From Arthrobacter sp. 260 (GTDB taxonomy: Bacteria > Actinomycetota > Actinomycetes > Actinomycetales > Micrococcaceae), in NCBI RefSeq assembly GCF_013116745.1, contig NZ_JABFOE010000006.1, positions 1-64,000 on the forward strand: 64,000 nucleotides of DNA, in the 5' to 3' direction. The notes under the pieces are model-generated. The model did not search any database and was not told where the DNA came from. It worked only from the letters and a program-made list of their open reading frames with translations. This document shows positions 43,885 to 53,135 of the stretch, piece by piece. Each line of letters starts with the position of its first letter. Position 1 is the first letter of the stretch. Made by a program: the position numbers and the translations under genes.

Positions 43885-44832
43885 TCACTTTCGGTTCTTT
43901 TTGCCGGAACGGGAGCGGGAAGTGCTGGTGGGGTCGAGTGCGTCGCGCAGAGCATCCCCAAAGAGGTTGAAGGCCAGGCAGATCACGGCGATCGCAATGC
44001 CGGGGAAGATGGCAGCCGTGGGAGACCTGAAAATGTACTGCTGCGCATCCGAGAGCATGATACCCAGGCTAGGCGTTGGCGGCTGGATGCCAAGACCCAG
44101 AAAGGACAGCAGCGCCTCGCCGATCACCGCGACCGGCATGATCACGGTGGCCTGCACGATGATCGCTGACGCAGCATTGGGCAGCACATGCTGGGCCATG
44201 ATCCGCAGCCCGGAGGCGTCCATGGTGCGCGCACCCAGGACGAAGTCGCTTTCCTTGATCCTCAGTGTCTCGCCGCGCACCACCCGGATCATGGTGGGGA
44301 TCTGCGCGATCCCCAGGGCGATTGCCGCGTTGGACAGGCTGGGTCCGCTGATCGCGGCCAGCCCGACGGCGATGATCAGGAATGGGAACGCCAGGGTGAC
44401 GTCGGTGAGGCGGGAGATGACGGCGTCGAACCCTTTCCAGTAGCCGGCAAGCAGCCCCAGGGGCGTACCGACGACCACGGCGAGCAGCACCGACAGTGCA
44501 CCCACCTGGAGTGAGGCCTGCATGCCGAAGAGCATGCGGGAGAAGATGTCACGGCCCAGGTCGTCGGTGCCCAGCAGGTACCCGACGGTGAGGGGGTCCT
44601 GGAAGGGTGCGTCGAAGTGGACCTCGGTGGGATCGTAGGGTGCGATCACGGGGGCGAGGACGGCGGCGAGGACCACCAGCGCCAGCATGATGCCGCCGGC
44701 AATGCCGAGCGGGTTCCGGCGCAGCGAGCGCCAGATCCGGCCACGCGCCGAGCCGAGGCCAGCTGAAGCGGATCCGTTACCCGGACCATTGTCCGGGCCT
44801 GTACCGGTTGCGGCGATTTCTGTGGCGGCCAT
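43885..44832 (-). CDS. Peptide ABC transporter permease (DppC type)
   Basis: 315 residues: a Gly/Ala-rich cytoplasmic tail, then six helices. DppC marks are LGTDDLGRDIFSRMLFGMQA, the EAA-like loop DFVLGARTMDASGLRIMAQH and PNAASAIIVQATV, and SFLGLGIQPPTPSLGIML. Its start overlaps the DppB-type stop by one base. Confidence 0.92.
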   Translation of the reverse strand: MAATEIAATGTGPDNGPGNGSASAGLGSARGRIWRSLRRNPLGIAGGIMLALVVLAAVLAPVIAPYDPTEVHFDAPFQDPLTVGYLLGTDDLGRDIFSRMLFGMQASLQVGALSVLLAVVVGTPLGLLAGYWKGFDAVISRLTDVTLAFPFLIIAVGLAAISGPSLSNAAIALGIAQIPTMIRVVRGETLRIKESDFVLGARTMDASGLRIMAQHVLPNAASAIIVQATVIMPVAVIGEALLSFLGLGIQPPTPSLGIMLSDAQQYIFRSPTAAIFPGIAIAVICLAFNLFGDALRDALDPTSTSRSRSGKKNRK

Positions 44833-45785
44833 CAGTTGGCTCCTCCGACTCGGATTTTCGGGTTGACGACTGAGTACAGGATGTCCACGGCCAGGTTGAT
44901 CACGATGTAGGAAACGGTGATGATCAGGACCACCGCCTGGATGACCGGGTAGTCACGGGTGAACACTGCGTCGAGGGTGAGCTTCCCGAAACCGGGGAGA
45001 GCGAAGATCCGCTCGGTCACCACGGCGCCGGAGATCAGTCCACCGAGCTGCAGGCCGACGATCGTGACGACCACGATCAGCGAGTTCCGCAGCCCGTAGC
45101 GCATCAGCACCCGGCCCCGTCCCAGGCCTTTCGCCCGGGCCGTGCGCACATAGTCGGTGCTCATGGTCTCGATCATTGAGGCCCGGGTCTGCCGCATGAT
45201 CACCGCGGCCAGTCCGGTGCCCAGGATGATCGCTGGGAGGGTCAGGTAGTAAAGGCCCCGCAACGGGTCACTGGCGACGTCGACGTAGCCCGACGCCGGG
45301 AACCAGCCAAGCGTCACCGCCAGGTAGAGGATCGCCAGGATTCCCAGCCAGAAGTTCGGGACGGACAGCCCTACGAGCGCGAAGCCGTTCGCCAGCCATT
45401 CGGGCCACCGCCCGCGGAACCGTTCAGCGATCACGCCGAAGAGAATCCCGACGACGACGGCGACGACAATCGCGTACGCCGACAGCCACAGGGTGACCGG
45501 CAGAGTGGTGGCAATCAGCTCCGTGACCGGCGTTCCGGTGCGGGTGGATTCACCGAAATCGCCACGCAGCAGGTTGCCGACGAAGGTGAAGTACTGGCTC
45601 GCCAGCGATTCGTTGAGTCCGAGCATTTCGCGGATGGCTTCCACCCGTTCGGGGGTGGCTTCCTCGCCGGCCATGGCGAGGGCGGGATCGCCGGGGAGTT
45701 GGCGGACACCGATGAACACCACCAGCGATGCCAGGATCAGGGTAAGCGCCGACTGCCAGAGCCGGGTACCGACGTAGCGGATCAT
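44832..45785 (-). CDS. Peptide ABC transporter permease (DppB type)
   Basis: 317 residues. DppB signature at the start, YVGTRLWQSALTLILASLVV, then QLPGDPALAMAGEEATPERV, and the loop DYVRTARAKGLGRGRVLMRY with GLRNSLIVVVTIVG. Overlaps the solute-binding gene by 4 bases (ATGA), so the operon is translationally coupled. Confidence 0.92.
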   Translation of the reverse strand: MIRYVGTRLWQSALTLILASLVVFIGVRQLPGDPALAMAGEEATPERVEAIREMLGLNESLASQYFTFVGNLLRGDFGESTRTGTPVTELIATTLPVTLWLSAYAIVVAVVVGILFGVIAERFRGRWPEWLANGFALVGLSVPNFWLGILAILYLAVTLGWFPASGYVDVASDPLRGLYYLTLPAIILGTGLAAVIMRQTRASMIETMSTDYVRTARAKGLGRGRVLMRYGLRNSLIVVVTIVGLQLGGLISGAVVTERIFALPGFGKLTLDAVFTRDYPVIQAVVLIITVSYIVINLAVDILYSVVNPKIRVGGAN

Positions 45786-47476
45786 GGCTGGGCCCCTTCG
45801 TTCTCGATGAAGGCCACGTTGGACAGGTGCACCACACCGTCGGCGAAGGTTTCCACCCCGGCGATGTTGGTGGTGTACGCGGTGAGGCTGCGGACACGGT
45901 ACAGGTAGATCAGCGGGTTGTCTTCCTGGATCTTCTCCACCACCTGCCCGTAAAGCTCGGCGCGTTCGTCGTCGTCGGTGGCCTGCGCAGCCTCCCGGAG
46001 GAGGGTGTCGACCTCGTCGACGCTGTAGCCGGAGTAGTTGTTGCCTCCCCCGGTGGAGAGGAAGTTGAACATGTTGCCATGTGGGTCGACGCGCCCGGAC
46101 CAGCCGAGCTGCAGCATCTCGAAGTCACCGCGTGACTGCACGTCCAGCAGCGTGGAGTACTCCACGGGGACGATTGTCAGGCTGAACGCACCCTCCTCGG
46201 ACACGGCGGCCTGGAGCGCCTGCGCGAAGCGGAGCGTGTCCGGGGCGTTGGAGACCTGCATTTCAATTTCGTACGGGGTCTCGATGCCTGCCTCCTCCAG
46301 CAGTGCGACGGCGCCTTCCGGATCGAACGGCGGGCAGGCTTCGCTGAGCTCGGAGGTGAAGGGGCTTTCCGGGGAGATCGGCGAACAGGCTGGCTGGTAC
46401 CAACTGTTGAACACCGTGTTGACCAGGGCTTCGCGGTCGATCGACATGGACAGTGCCATCCGCACCGCTGCCTCCTGGGCCAGCGGGGTGTCGATGGTGC
46501 CGACCGGTTCGCCGACCCCGTCGGTGTTGCCAAGGTTGATGGTCAGGCCCTGGTAGCCGAGGGAGCCGACCTGGAGGATGCCGATGCCGTCCTCCTGGAT
46601 CAGCGCGTCAATGTCCTGTGGCGAGATGGTGTCCGCGACGTGCACGTCACCGGATCGCAGGTTCGCTGCGCGGATGTTCGCATCGGTGATGATCCGGTAG
46701 GTGATGGTGTCCAGGTGGACATTCTCGGCGTCGTAGTAGAGCGGGTCGCGCTCGACCGAGATGGAGGTCTGGGGGACGCGGTCAACGAACTTGAACGGTC
46801 CCACACAGACCGGGCTGTCGCCGAAGTTCTCGCCCGCTGCATCGAGGGCCTGGGGCGAGAGCATCATCCCGGCCCGGTCGGCCAGTGCTGCGGTTAGCGG
46901 CGCGAAGGGTGTCTCGTAGGTGATCTCGACCGTGTACTCGTCGGTCGCCTCGATGCTGGTGATCGGTCCGAGTTCGCTGGCGCGGGAGGATCCCTCCAGG
47001 TTCAAATGTCGGTCGAGGGTCTGGCGGACCGCCTCGGCGTTGAATTCGGCGCCGTCGGCAAACACGGCGTCCTGGCGGACCGGGATGGTGATGGTCAGTC
47101 CGTCCTCTGAGACCTCGGGAAGTTCGGTGGCGAGCTGGGGAATCAGCTCACCGGACGCGTCGATGTCGTAGAGCTTCTGGCACATGGTCTGCATGACGTA
47201 GCGCGTGTAGAGCGACGACGACGTCGTGGGGTCGAGGCGATCCGGCTCCGCGGAGAGGGCCATCACGAGGTCCCCACCCTCGACGATGGTCTTGCCGTCG
47301 AGTGAAGCGGTGGTGACCTCTTCGCGTTCGGGCGCCGGTTCAAGGGCCTGGAGTGGCTGGCAGGCGGTCATCGCGAGGGCCACGGCGACGGCGCTGGCAA
47401 ACACGCCGGCCAGTTTGAACGGGGACCGTGATCGCGTCTCCGGCGGGGCCGGTGGCGTGAATGGTGTGGGCGGCAT
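45782..47476 (-). CDS. Peptide ABC transporter substrate-binding lipoprotein (SBP family 5)
   Basis: 564 residues. A Pro-rich leader, a hydrophobic core and lipobox LAMTAC (about residue 38) predict a lipoprotein. The family 5 fold includes SAEPDRLDPTTSSSLYTRYV, VCVGPFKFVDRVPQTSISVE and the MALSMSIDREALVNTVF motif. AAGGA lies five bases before the ATG. First gene of the operon SBP, DppB, DppC, GGT, DppDF, GntR. The GGT gene suggests gamma-glutamyl peptides such as glutathione as ligand (inference). Confidence 0.9.
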   Translation of the reverse strand: MPPTPFTPPAPPETRSRSPFKLAGVFASAVAVALAMTACQPLQALEPAPEREEVTTASLDGKTIVEGGDLVMALSAEPDRLDPTTSSSLYTRYVMQTMCQKLYDIDASGELIPQLATELPEVSEDGLTITIPVRQDAVFADGAEFNAEAVRQTLDRHLNLEGSSRASELGPITSIEATDEYTVEITYETPFAPLTAALADRAGMMLSPQALDAAGENFGDSPVCVGPFKFVDRVPQTSISVERDPLYYDAENVHLDTITYRIITDANIRAANLRSGDVHVADTISPQDIDALIQEDGIGILQVGSLGYQGLTINLGNTDGVGEPVGTIDTPLAQEAAVRMALSMSIDREALVNTVFNSWYQPACSPISPESPFTSELSEACPPFDPEGAVALLEEAGIETPYEIEMQVSNAPDTLRFAQALQAAVSEEGAFSLTIVPVEYSTLLDVQSRGDFEMLQLGWSGRVDPHGNMFNFLSTGGGNNYSGYSVDEVDTLLREAAQATDDDERAELYGQVVEKIQEDNPLIYLYRVRSLTAYTTNIAGVETFADGVVHLSNVAFIENEGAQP

Positions 47477-47533
47477 TTTTATCCTTGGCTCAGGAGGCGG
47501 GGACTGCGTGTGGTGCAGGTCTCATGTGACCGA

Positions 47534-47574
47534 TTGCATACAACAATAAACAGGAAGGTGTATTTTGTATACAT
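47534..47574. promoter_or_regulatory. Paired TTGYATACAA palindromes, probable GntR/FCD operators
   Basis: TTGCATACAA (47534-47543) and TTGTATACAT (47565-47574) are each one change from the palindrome TTGTATACAA. Centres are 31 bp apart, about three helical turns, and lie 58-98 bases ahead of the binding-protein gene, in the region divergent from the DUF1275 gene. A weaker third copy, TTCGTATAACAA, is at 47594-47605. Confidence 0.65.
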
Positions 47575-47643
47575 GCCGTTCGAAATATGACGGTTCGTAT
47601 AACAACACTTTCGCGGCACCAGTCGTACATCACGGAGGATCCA

Positions 47644-48375
47644 ATGAAGCGTCAGCCTGTCCCCACCGACCGCCTCCATCTGTGGCTCATGCTGACCCTC
47701 ACCTTTTCCACAGGCGTGGTGGACGCCGTCGGCTTCCTCGGTCTGGACCAGGTCTTCACCGGCAACATGACTGGAAACGTGGTGCTGCTGGGCATGGCCA
47801 TTGCCGGGGGCAGCGACCTGCCGGTGCTCAGACCAGCCCTGGCGTTGCTCTTCTTCATGGTCGGCGCCGTAATTGGTGGGCGGGTGTTGCGAAAAGCACC
47901 CGAGGGATGGAGCGGCCGCACCTCACTGACCTTCCTCACGGTGGCCGTGCTCATCGGTGGATTGGCCCTCTTCACCGCCCTCGTCGATGTCACCGGCGAC
48001 CACTTGCTGGGCAGCATCACCACCAGCACGCTCGCACTGGCCATGGGCATTCAGGCCGCCACGGCGAAGCGCCTCAAGGTCGCCGAGATCACCACAGTCG
48101 TCGTAACCTCAACGATTACCGGGCTGGCCTCGGACTCACGCCTCGCAGGTGGGAAGAGCCCCTTCTGGGCACGCCGGGCTCTGGCCATCGCGTTGATCCT
48201 GCTCGGCGCGCTGGTGGGGGCGGCGGCGCTGCACATCGACCTCTGGGTCGGGATAGCGCTCTCGGCCGTCCTGTCCGCAGTCGTGACCCTTATCGGCCAA
48301 CTGCGGCACCGGAAGGACAAGCGGGCAGCCGCCGCAGCGGTCGAACCCGAGTCGGAGCCCGTGACAGCCGGCTAG
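47644..48375 (+). CDS. DUF1275 (YoaK) family membrane protein
   Basis: 243 residues with six to seven helices. The DUF1275 pattern is clear: FSTGVVDAVGFLGLDQVFTG, NMTGNVVLLGMAIAGG and ALAMGIQAATAKRLKVAEIT followed by TTVVVTSTITGLASDS. The family role is unproven; some members are annotated as transporters. CGGAGGATCCA precedes the ATG. Divergent from the peptide operon, and it may share the TTGYATACAA operators. Confidence 0.85.
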   Translation: MKRQPVPTDRLHLWLMLTLTFSTGVVDAVGFLGLDQVFTGNMTGNVVLLGMAIAGGSDLPVLRPALALLFFMVGAVIGGRVLRKAPEGWSGRTSLTFLTVAVLIGGLALFTALVDVTGDHLLGSITTSTLALAMGIQAATAKRLKVAEITTVVVTSTITGLASDSRLAGGKSPFWARRALAIALILLGALVGAAALHIDLWVGIALSAVLSAVVTLIGQLRHRKDKRAAAAAVEPESEPVTAG

Positions 48376-48449
48376 GTCCCCGCGCTGGCCCACGCCCCTG
48401 TACGCTCGACATTTAAGGCATTTCGGCCGGTTCGAGAAGGGTAAATGGC

Positions 48450-49334
48450 GTGAGCGAGGACAGTGCGATCCCAAGCGGAGTGCTGATTGCCGGGTGCGGT
48501 GATCTGGGGACCGAGGCCGGGCTGAGATTCGCTGCGGCCGGACACCGGGTCACCGGATGGCGGAGATCGGCGGACAAGCTCCCGGCGGAGCTTAACGGGG
48601 TTTCGGTGGATCTCACCGGCGAGCTGCCGACCATCCCCGCCGACACGACCATTGTGGTGGTCGCAACCGCAGCCGACGGCCGCACCGAGGATGCCTACCG
48701 CGCCGCCTACCTGGAAGCTACCGGCAACGTTCTTGACGCCCTGGACCGGGACGGCATTGACGCCCGCATCCTCCTGGTGTCCTCCACCGCGGTGTATGGG
48801 GGCGACGACGGCGAGTGGATCGATGAATCACACCCGGTGGCACCCGCCACTGCAACCGCGACCATCCTGGCCAGCACCGAGGAACTCCTCCGTGCCCGGC
48901 GTCCGGAGGCCATCATCCTTCGACTGTCGGGAATCTACGGGCCGGGCCGCACCCGGCTGATCGATCAGCTGACCGCCGGGACCGCCGTCGTCCCGCAGGA
49001 GATCCAGTGGACCAACCGCATCCACCGCGATGACGCGGCTGCGGCAATCGTGCACCTGACCACTCAGGTCGGCGACCCCGGAACCGTTTACATCGGGGTC
49101 GACAACGAACCGGTTGACCAGGGTGAGGTGGTCGAGTTCCTCGCAGCACAGCTGGGTCTACCGACCCCACCGGTGGGACAGCCGTCGTCTGCCAGGACAG
49201 GCGGGACAAACCGCGGTAACGGTAAGCGCCTCAGCAACGCAGCGCTGCTGGCGACTGGGTTCAGGTTCACCTACCCGACGTTCCGCGAGGGGTACCTGGC
49301 CGTCATCAACGGTGACGGAGTCAGGCACCCCTAG
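48450..49334 (+). CDS. NAD(P)-dependent epimerase/dehydratase-like protein (YeeZ type)
   Basis: 294 residues. The dinucleotide motif LIAGCGDLGTEAGLRFAAAG opens the protein, followed by ILLVSSTAVYGGDDGEWIDE (Ser-Thr-Ala plus Tyr region) and ILRLSGIYGPGRTRLIDQL. This is the short extended-SDR form seen in YeeZ-like proteins. Substrate unknown. GTG start with AAGGG upstream. Single gene. Confidence 0.8.
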   Translation: MSEDSAIPSGVLIAGCGDLGTEAGLRFAAAGHRVTGWRRSADKLPAELNGVSVDLTGELPTIPADTTIVVVATAADGRTEDAYRAAYLEATGNVLDALDRDGIDARILLVSSTAVYGGDDGEWIDESHPVAPATATATILASTEELLRARRPEAIILRLSGIYGPGRTRLIDQLTAGTAVVPQEIQWTNRIHRDDAAAAIVHLTTQVGDPGTVYIGVDNEPVDQGEVVEFLAAQLGLPTPPVGQPSSARTGGTNRGNGKRLSNAALLATGFRFTYPTFREGYLAVINGDGVRHP

Positions 49335-49346
49335 CGATCGACAAGG

Positions 49347-50861
49347 TTAGTGGACGGCTGGGACTCCGGCGCCGTCCACCGGGGCCTCAGCGGCGTCCAC
49401 CGGTGCGTCCACGGGCTTCCGGATAAAGAAGGCAGCCACGACGGCGAACATGAACACGATCGCGCCGCAGAAGAACGCGGCCTGGATGCCGCCGGCTTCG
49501 GCGGCCACCTCGGAGACGCCGTCGTCGAGCAGGGCGGTCGCCTGGATGGTCATCACCGAGATAAACAGCGCGGTGCCTGCGGCTCCCGCAAGCTGCTGAA
49601 CGGTACCCACGATTGCGCTGCCGTGGGAGTAGAGCTGCGGACGCACCGATCCGAGAGCCGAGGTCAGCAGCGGAGTGAACATCAGGGCAAGGCCGATGCT
49701 CAGGAAGACGTGCGCCACCATCACCATGAGGAAAGGGGTGGTTTCGCTGAGCATCGTCAGGCCCCAGAAGACCAGGCTCACGAGGATCGCGCCAGGCACC
49801 ACGAGCACCCGGGGGCCACGCTTGTCATAGATGCGACCCACCACCGGTCCGAGCAGACCCATGGTCAGGCCACCCGGGAAGAGGAGCAGGCCAGCTACCA
49901 CCGGTGAGAGCCCCAGCACGTTCTGGACGTAGAGGGGCAGCAGGATGATGGTTCCGAAGAGCGCCATCATTGACACCGAGATGACCAGGATGGAGATGGT
50001 GAAGGTGCGGGACTTGAAGGTCCGTAGGTCCAGCAGGGCCCGGTCGGCGCGCTGCAGACTGCGCTGCCGCAGGACAAACAGCACCAGGGCCACGCCGCCG
50101 ACGACGAGCGGCAACCACGGCGGTACTGGTCCGCCACCCTCGGCCGCCTCGCCGAACTGGCTGAGACCGTAAATGATCCCGCCGAACGCGAGCGCCGAAA
50201 GAATGACCGAGAGCACGTCGATGGGCAGGCGCCGCGGCGTGGTGACGTTCTGGATGCGCGTGGCACCGAGCACCAGGGCGCCAACGGCAATCGGGAGGAC
50301 CAGCCAGAACAGCCAGCGCCAGTCCAGCACGCTGAGGATCAAACCGGACACGGTAGGGCCGATGGCCGGTGCTACCGAGATGACGATGGCAATGTTGCCC
50401 ATGGTGCGGCCGCGGGACGCCGGGGGCACCAGGGTCATCACCGTGGTCATCAGCAGCGGCATCATGATGGCCGTGCCGCTGGCCTGGATGATCCGCCCGA
50501 CAAGCAACACCTCAAAGCCCGGCGCGAGCGCCGACACCAGGGTGCCGAGGCTGAACAGGGACATGGCGGCCATGAAGACGGGACGGGTGTGGAACCGCTG
50601 CAACAGGAACCCGGTGACCGGGATGACCACCGCCATGGTGAGCATGAAGGCCGTAGTAAGCCACTGCCCAGCGCTGACGGTGATGCCGAGATCGACGGTA
50701 AGCGACTGCAGCGCAACGCTCATGATCGTCTCGTTCAGAATCACCACGAACGCGGAGACCAGCAGCAGCGAGATCACCAGCCGGTTGCGTTTGGTGTTGT
50801 CGATGTCGTCCGGTCGCTCGGCCGACTGGGTCTCAGCGGCGGGCGGGGCACTATGGGGCAC
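49347..50861 (-). CDS. MFS drug exporter, DHA2 (EmrB/QacA) family
   Basis: 504 residues and about 14 helices. DHA2 motifs include SAFVVILNETIMSVALQSLT in helix 1, QWLTTAFMLTMAVVIPVTGF, motif C VAPAIGPTVSGLIL and DWRWLFWLVLPIAVGALVLG. It probably exports drugs or lipophilic compounds by proton antiport. The GTG at 50861 has AAGGA six bases upstream; the longer frame lacks a site. Three copies of the heptamer GAATCCT or its complement lie just upstream. Confidence 0.87.
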   Translation of the reverse strand: MPHSAPPAAETQSAERPDDIDNTKRNRLVISLLLVSAFVVILNETIMSVALQSLTVDLGITVSAGQWLTTAFMLTMAVVIPVTGFLLQRFHTRPVFMAAMSLFSLGTLVSALAPGFEVLLVGRIIQASGTAIMMPLLMTTVMTLVPPASRGRTMGNIAIVISVAPAIGPTVSGLILSVLDWRWLFWLVLPIAVGALVLGATRIQNVTTPRRLPIDVLSVILSALAFGGIIYGLSQFGEAAEGGGPVPPWLPLVVGGVALVLFVLRQRSLQRADRALLDLRTFKSRTFTISILVISVSMMALFGTIILLPLYVQNVLGLSPVVAGLLLFPGGLTMGLLGPVVGRIYDKRGPRVLVVPGAILVSLVFWGLTMLSETTPFLMVMVAHVFLSIGLALMFTPLLTSALGSVRPQLYSHGSAIVGTVQQLAGAAGTALFISVMTIQATALLDDGVSEVAAEAGGIQAAFFCGAIVFMFAVVAAFFIRKPVDAPVDAAEAPVDGAGVPAVH

Positions 50862-50983
50862 AGAGAATCCTTCGAAAGGGTGTGGGCGTGGGAATCCTAT
50901 TAGCGGCAACGCCAAAAGGATTCAGTTCTATTCCGGTCCCTCTGACGGCGCCCACTGTCGGCGCGAGCCTATCGACGGCTGTC

Positions 50984-51991
50984 CTAGGAGGATGTCGGCA
51001 CGTACCCAAGCTCCTTATCGACCTGATGGGGCAACGCCTTCCCGGCATGCCAGGTGAGGAAGTTGCGCTCGAACTGGAGGGCAAGATCGTTCAGCCAAGA
51101 GTCGGCGTCGCTGGCCATGTGGGGTGAGATGAGCACCTGGTCCATCCCCCAGAGCGGGCTGGAGGGCGGTAGCGGTTCGACGGCGAAGGTGTCCAGTACT
51201 GCTCCGGCGATGCCGCCGTCGTCGAGCACCCGCACCAGCGCTGCCTCGTCCACCAGCTTTCCCCTCCCCACGTTGATGAGGACCGAGGTCGGGGCCATGG
51301 CGTCGAGCACCGCGGCGCTGACCATGCCGTGGGTCTGCGGGGTCAGCGGGGCCACCAGGACCAGGTAGTCGTAGCCGCCGGCGATGGTGGCCAGGTCGGA
51401 GCTGGCATGGACCGTCGCAAAGTCGGGGTCATTCGTGCGGGCGCTCCGACCGGCGCCGTCAACGTTGGCTCCGGCAGCTGTCAGAAGCCGTGCGGTGCAC
51501 CGCCCGATACTGCCGGTACCCACCACGAGGACCCGGGAACCGGCAATGTTCCGGGTAGTACGCCGCCCCCAGAGCTTCTGGCGCTGTTGATCCCGGGTCT
51601 GGCCGAATCCCTTGGCGGCAAACAACATGGCGCCGAGCACGTACTCGGCCATGGGACGGTCAAACACGCCGTGCGCGTTGGTTATGGTCACCGGGGAGGT
51701 GACCAGTTCCGGGAACAGCAGCTTGTCGACGCCAGCGGCCGCAACATGCAGCCACCGCAGGGATCCGGCGTGCTGCCAGGCCGGTTCCAGTGCACCCGAG
51801 AAGAAGTCCCAGAGGTAGAGCACGTCAGCTCCGTCGAGCGCTTCCGGCAGGCCGGCAGCGTCAGTTTCGCGGATGTCCGCGAGAGCTGCGACGCGTTCCA
51901 GGCCGACCACGGGCCGCTCCCCTACCAGGACAGCGACAATGGGGCGGCGCCCGGCGGGGGTGGATCCTGGTGGGAGGGTCGAAGGTGTCAT
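50984..51991 (-). CDS. D-2-hydroxyacid dehydrogenase family protein
   Basis: 335 residues. NAD loop VLVVGTGSIGRCTARLLTAA (about 145), and the catalytic set Arg in INVGRGKLVDEAALV, Glu in DTFAVEPLPPSSPLW and His in LISPHMASDADSW. Substrate unknown (glyoxylate, hydroxypyruvate or another 2-ketoacid). ATG at 51991 is preferred to 52000 because of the GGGAAG spacing. Confidence 0.87.
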   Translation of the reverse strand: MTPSTLPPGSTPAGRRPIVAVLVGERPVVGLERVAALADIRETDAAGLPEALDGADVLYLWDFFSGALEPAWQHAGSLRWLHVAAAGVDKLLFPELVTSPVTITNAHGVFDRPMAEYVLGAMLFAAKGFGQTRDQQRQKLWGRRTTRNIAGSRVLVVGTGSIGRCTARLLTAAGANVDGAGRSARTNDPDFATVHASSDLATIAGGYDYLVLVAPLTPQTHGMVSAAVLDAMAPTSVLINVGRGKLVDEAALVRVLDDGGIAGAVLDTFAVEPLPPSSPLWGMDQVLISPHMASDADSWLNDLALQFERNFLTWHAGKALPHQVDKELGYVPTSS

Positions 51992-52040
51992 GGTCAGCAT
52001 CTTCCCACGGCGCACCAGGTCGGCTAGCGGGAGTCATCAT

Positions 52041-52937
52041 CTAGAGAAAGTCCAGGATCTCCTGCAGGACGTCCTCGGGCGCTTCCTCGGGGAGGTAGTG
52101 TCCGGCGTCGAGTGCACGGCCGGTGGCCTTCGGGGCCACCGCCTGCCAAAGGGCGAGCGGATCGAACTGCTTGCCGACGACGCCGTGCTCGCCCCACAGG
52201 ACCCGCAACGGGGTGTCGATGAGCGCACCATTGTTCCGGTCGTCGCGGTCGTGCTCCAGGTCAATGGTTGACGACGCCCGGTAGTCCTCACACATGGCGT
52301 GCACTGCACCGGGCCGTGACAGCGCCGCAACGTAGCTGTCCAGCACCTCAGCCGGGAACGGGGTGAGCCCGGCGTACCGGCTGCCCATCAGATTCTCGAT
52401 GTAGCCTCTCGGGTTCGCCTCGATCAGCGACTCCGGCAAGGGCGCCGGCTGGATCAGGAAAAACCAGTGGAAGTAGGCCTCGGCGAACGCCCGGTCGGTG
52501 GATTCGTACATGTCGAGGGTGGGGGCGATGTCCAGGAGAATCGCGGCGGTCACCTTGTCCGGGTAGTCGGCGACCAGCCGGTGGGCCACGCGGGCGCCCC
52601 GGTCGTGGGCGCAGACGGCGAACTGTTCAAAGCCACGCTCTGCACCGAAGAGTTCCATCAGCAACGCCTGATCACGTGCCATGGTGCGCTTGCTATAGGC
52701 GAGGTGCTGCGGGTCGCTGGCCGGCAGACCCGATGCGCCGTAGCCGCGCAGGTCCGGCATCACCACCGTGTACTTCTCTGCGAGCCGGTCGGCGATCTTG
52801 TGCCACATCAGGTGGGACTCGGGATGCCCATGCAGCAACAGGAGAGCTGGCTTGGGCTCAGCGGTCGGCTGGGAGATCCGGCCTGCGATCTCGACGCCGT
52901 CGACAGTGACAGCAAACTTGGTGAATGTCTTAAACAT
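52041..52937 (-). CDS. Alpha/beta hydrolase, haloacetate (fluoroacetate) dehalogenase-like
   Basis: 298 residues. The nucleophile motif is CAHDRGARVAHR with Asp112, Arg113 and Arg116; then Asp136 (LLDIAP), His157-Trp158 (YFHWFFL), Tyr219 (CEDYRA) and His280 (AGHYLPEE). These fall at, or two positions from, the catalytic, carboxylate-binding and halide-pocket residues of fluoroacetate dehalogenase. HGHPESHLMW supplies the oxyanion loop. The likely reaction is hydrolytic dehalogenation of a 2-haloacid; related hydrolases with other substrates remain possible. Confidence 0.8.
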   Translation of the reverse strand: MFKTFTKFAVTVDGVEIAGRISQPTAEPKPALLLLHGHPESHLMWHKIADRLAEKYTVVMPDLRGYGASGLPASDPQHLAYSKRTMARDQALLMELFGAERGFEQFAVCAHDRGARVAHRLVADYPDKVTAAILLDIAPTLDMYESTDRAFAEAYFHWFFLIQPAPLPESLIEANPRGYIENLMGSRYAGLTPFPAEVLDSYVAALSRPGAVHAMCEDYRASSTIDLEHDRDDRNNGALIDTPLRVLWGEHGVVGKQFDPLALWQAVAPKATGRALDAGHYLPEEAPEDVLQEILDFL

Positions 52938-53135
52938 GCAGCCACCCTACCCTCCGCCGAGTGGTTAGATCGGGCGGGTTGAGCGCGTCGTAGGTCGCCA
53001 CATCTCACTTCTCGGCGGAGGTAAGTTAAGGCAACTGACCGCCAGGGAGATCCAGGCACAATTATTGGCGCTAGTGCCCAACTCTTATCAACGTGCGAGG
53101 ACGACGGGTGGGAACCGCCCGAAGGGTAATCTCCC

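Noticed and set aside
42936-43970. Long plus-strand open frame of 344 codons
   Set aside because: It is antisense to the gamma-glutamyltransferase gene, has low-complexity Arg/Gly/His-rich sequence and no recognisable family; a GC-rich shadow frame.
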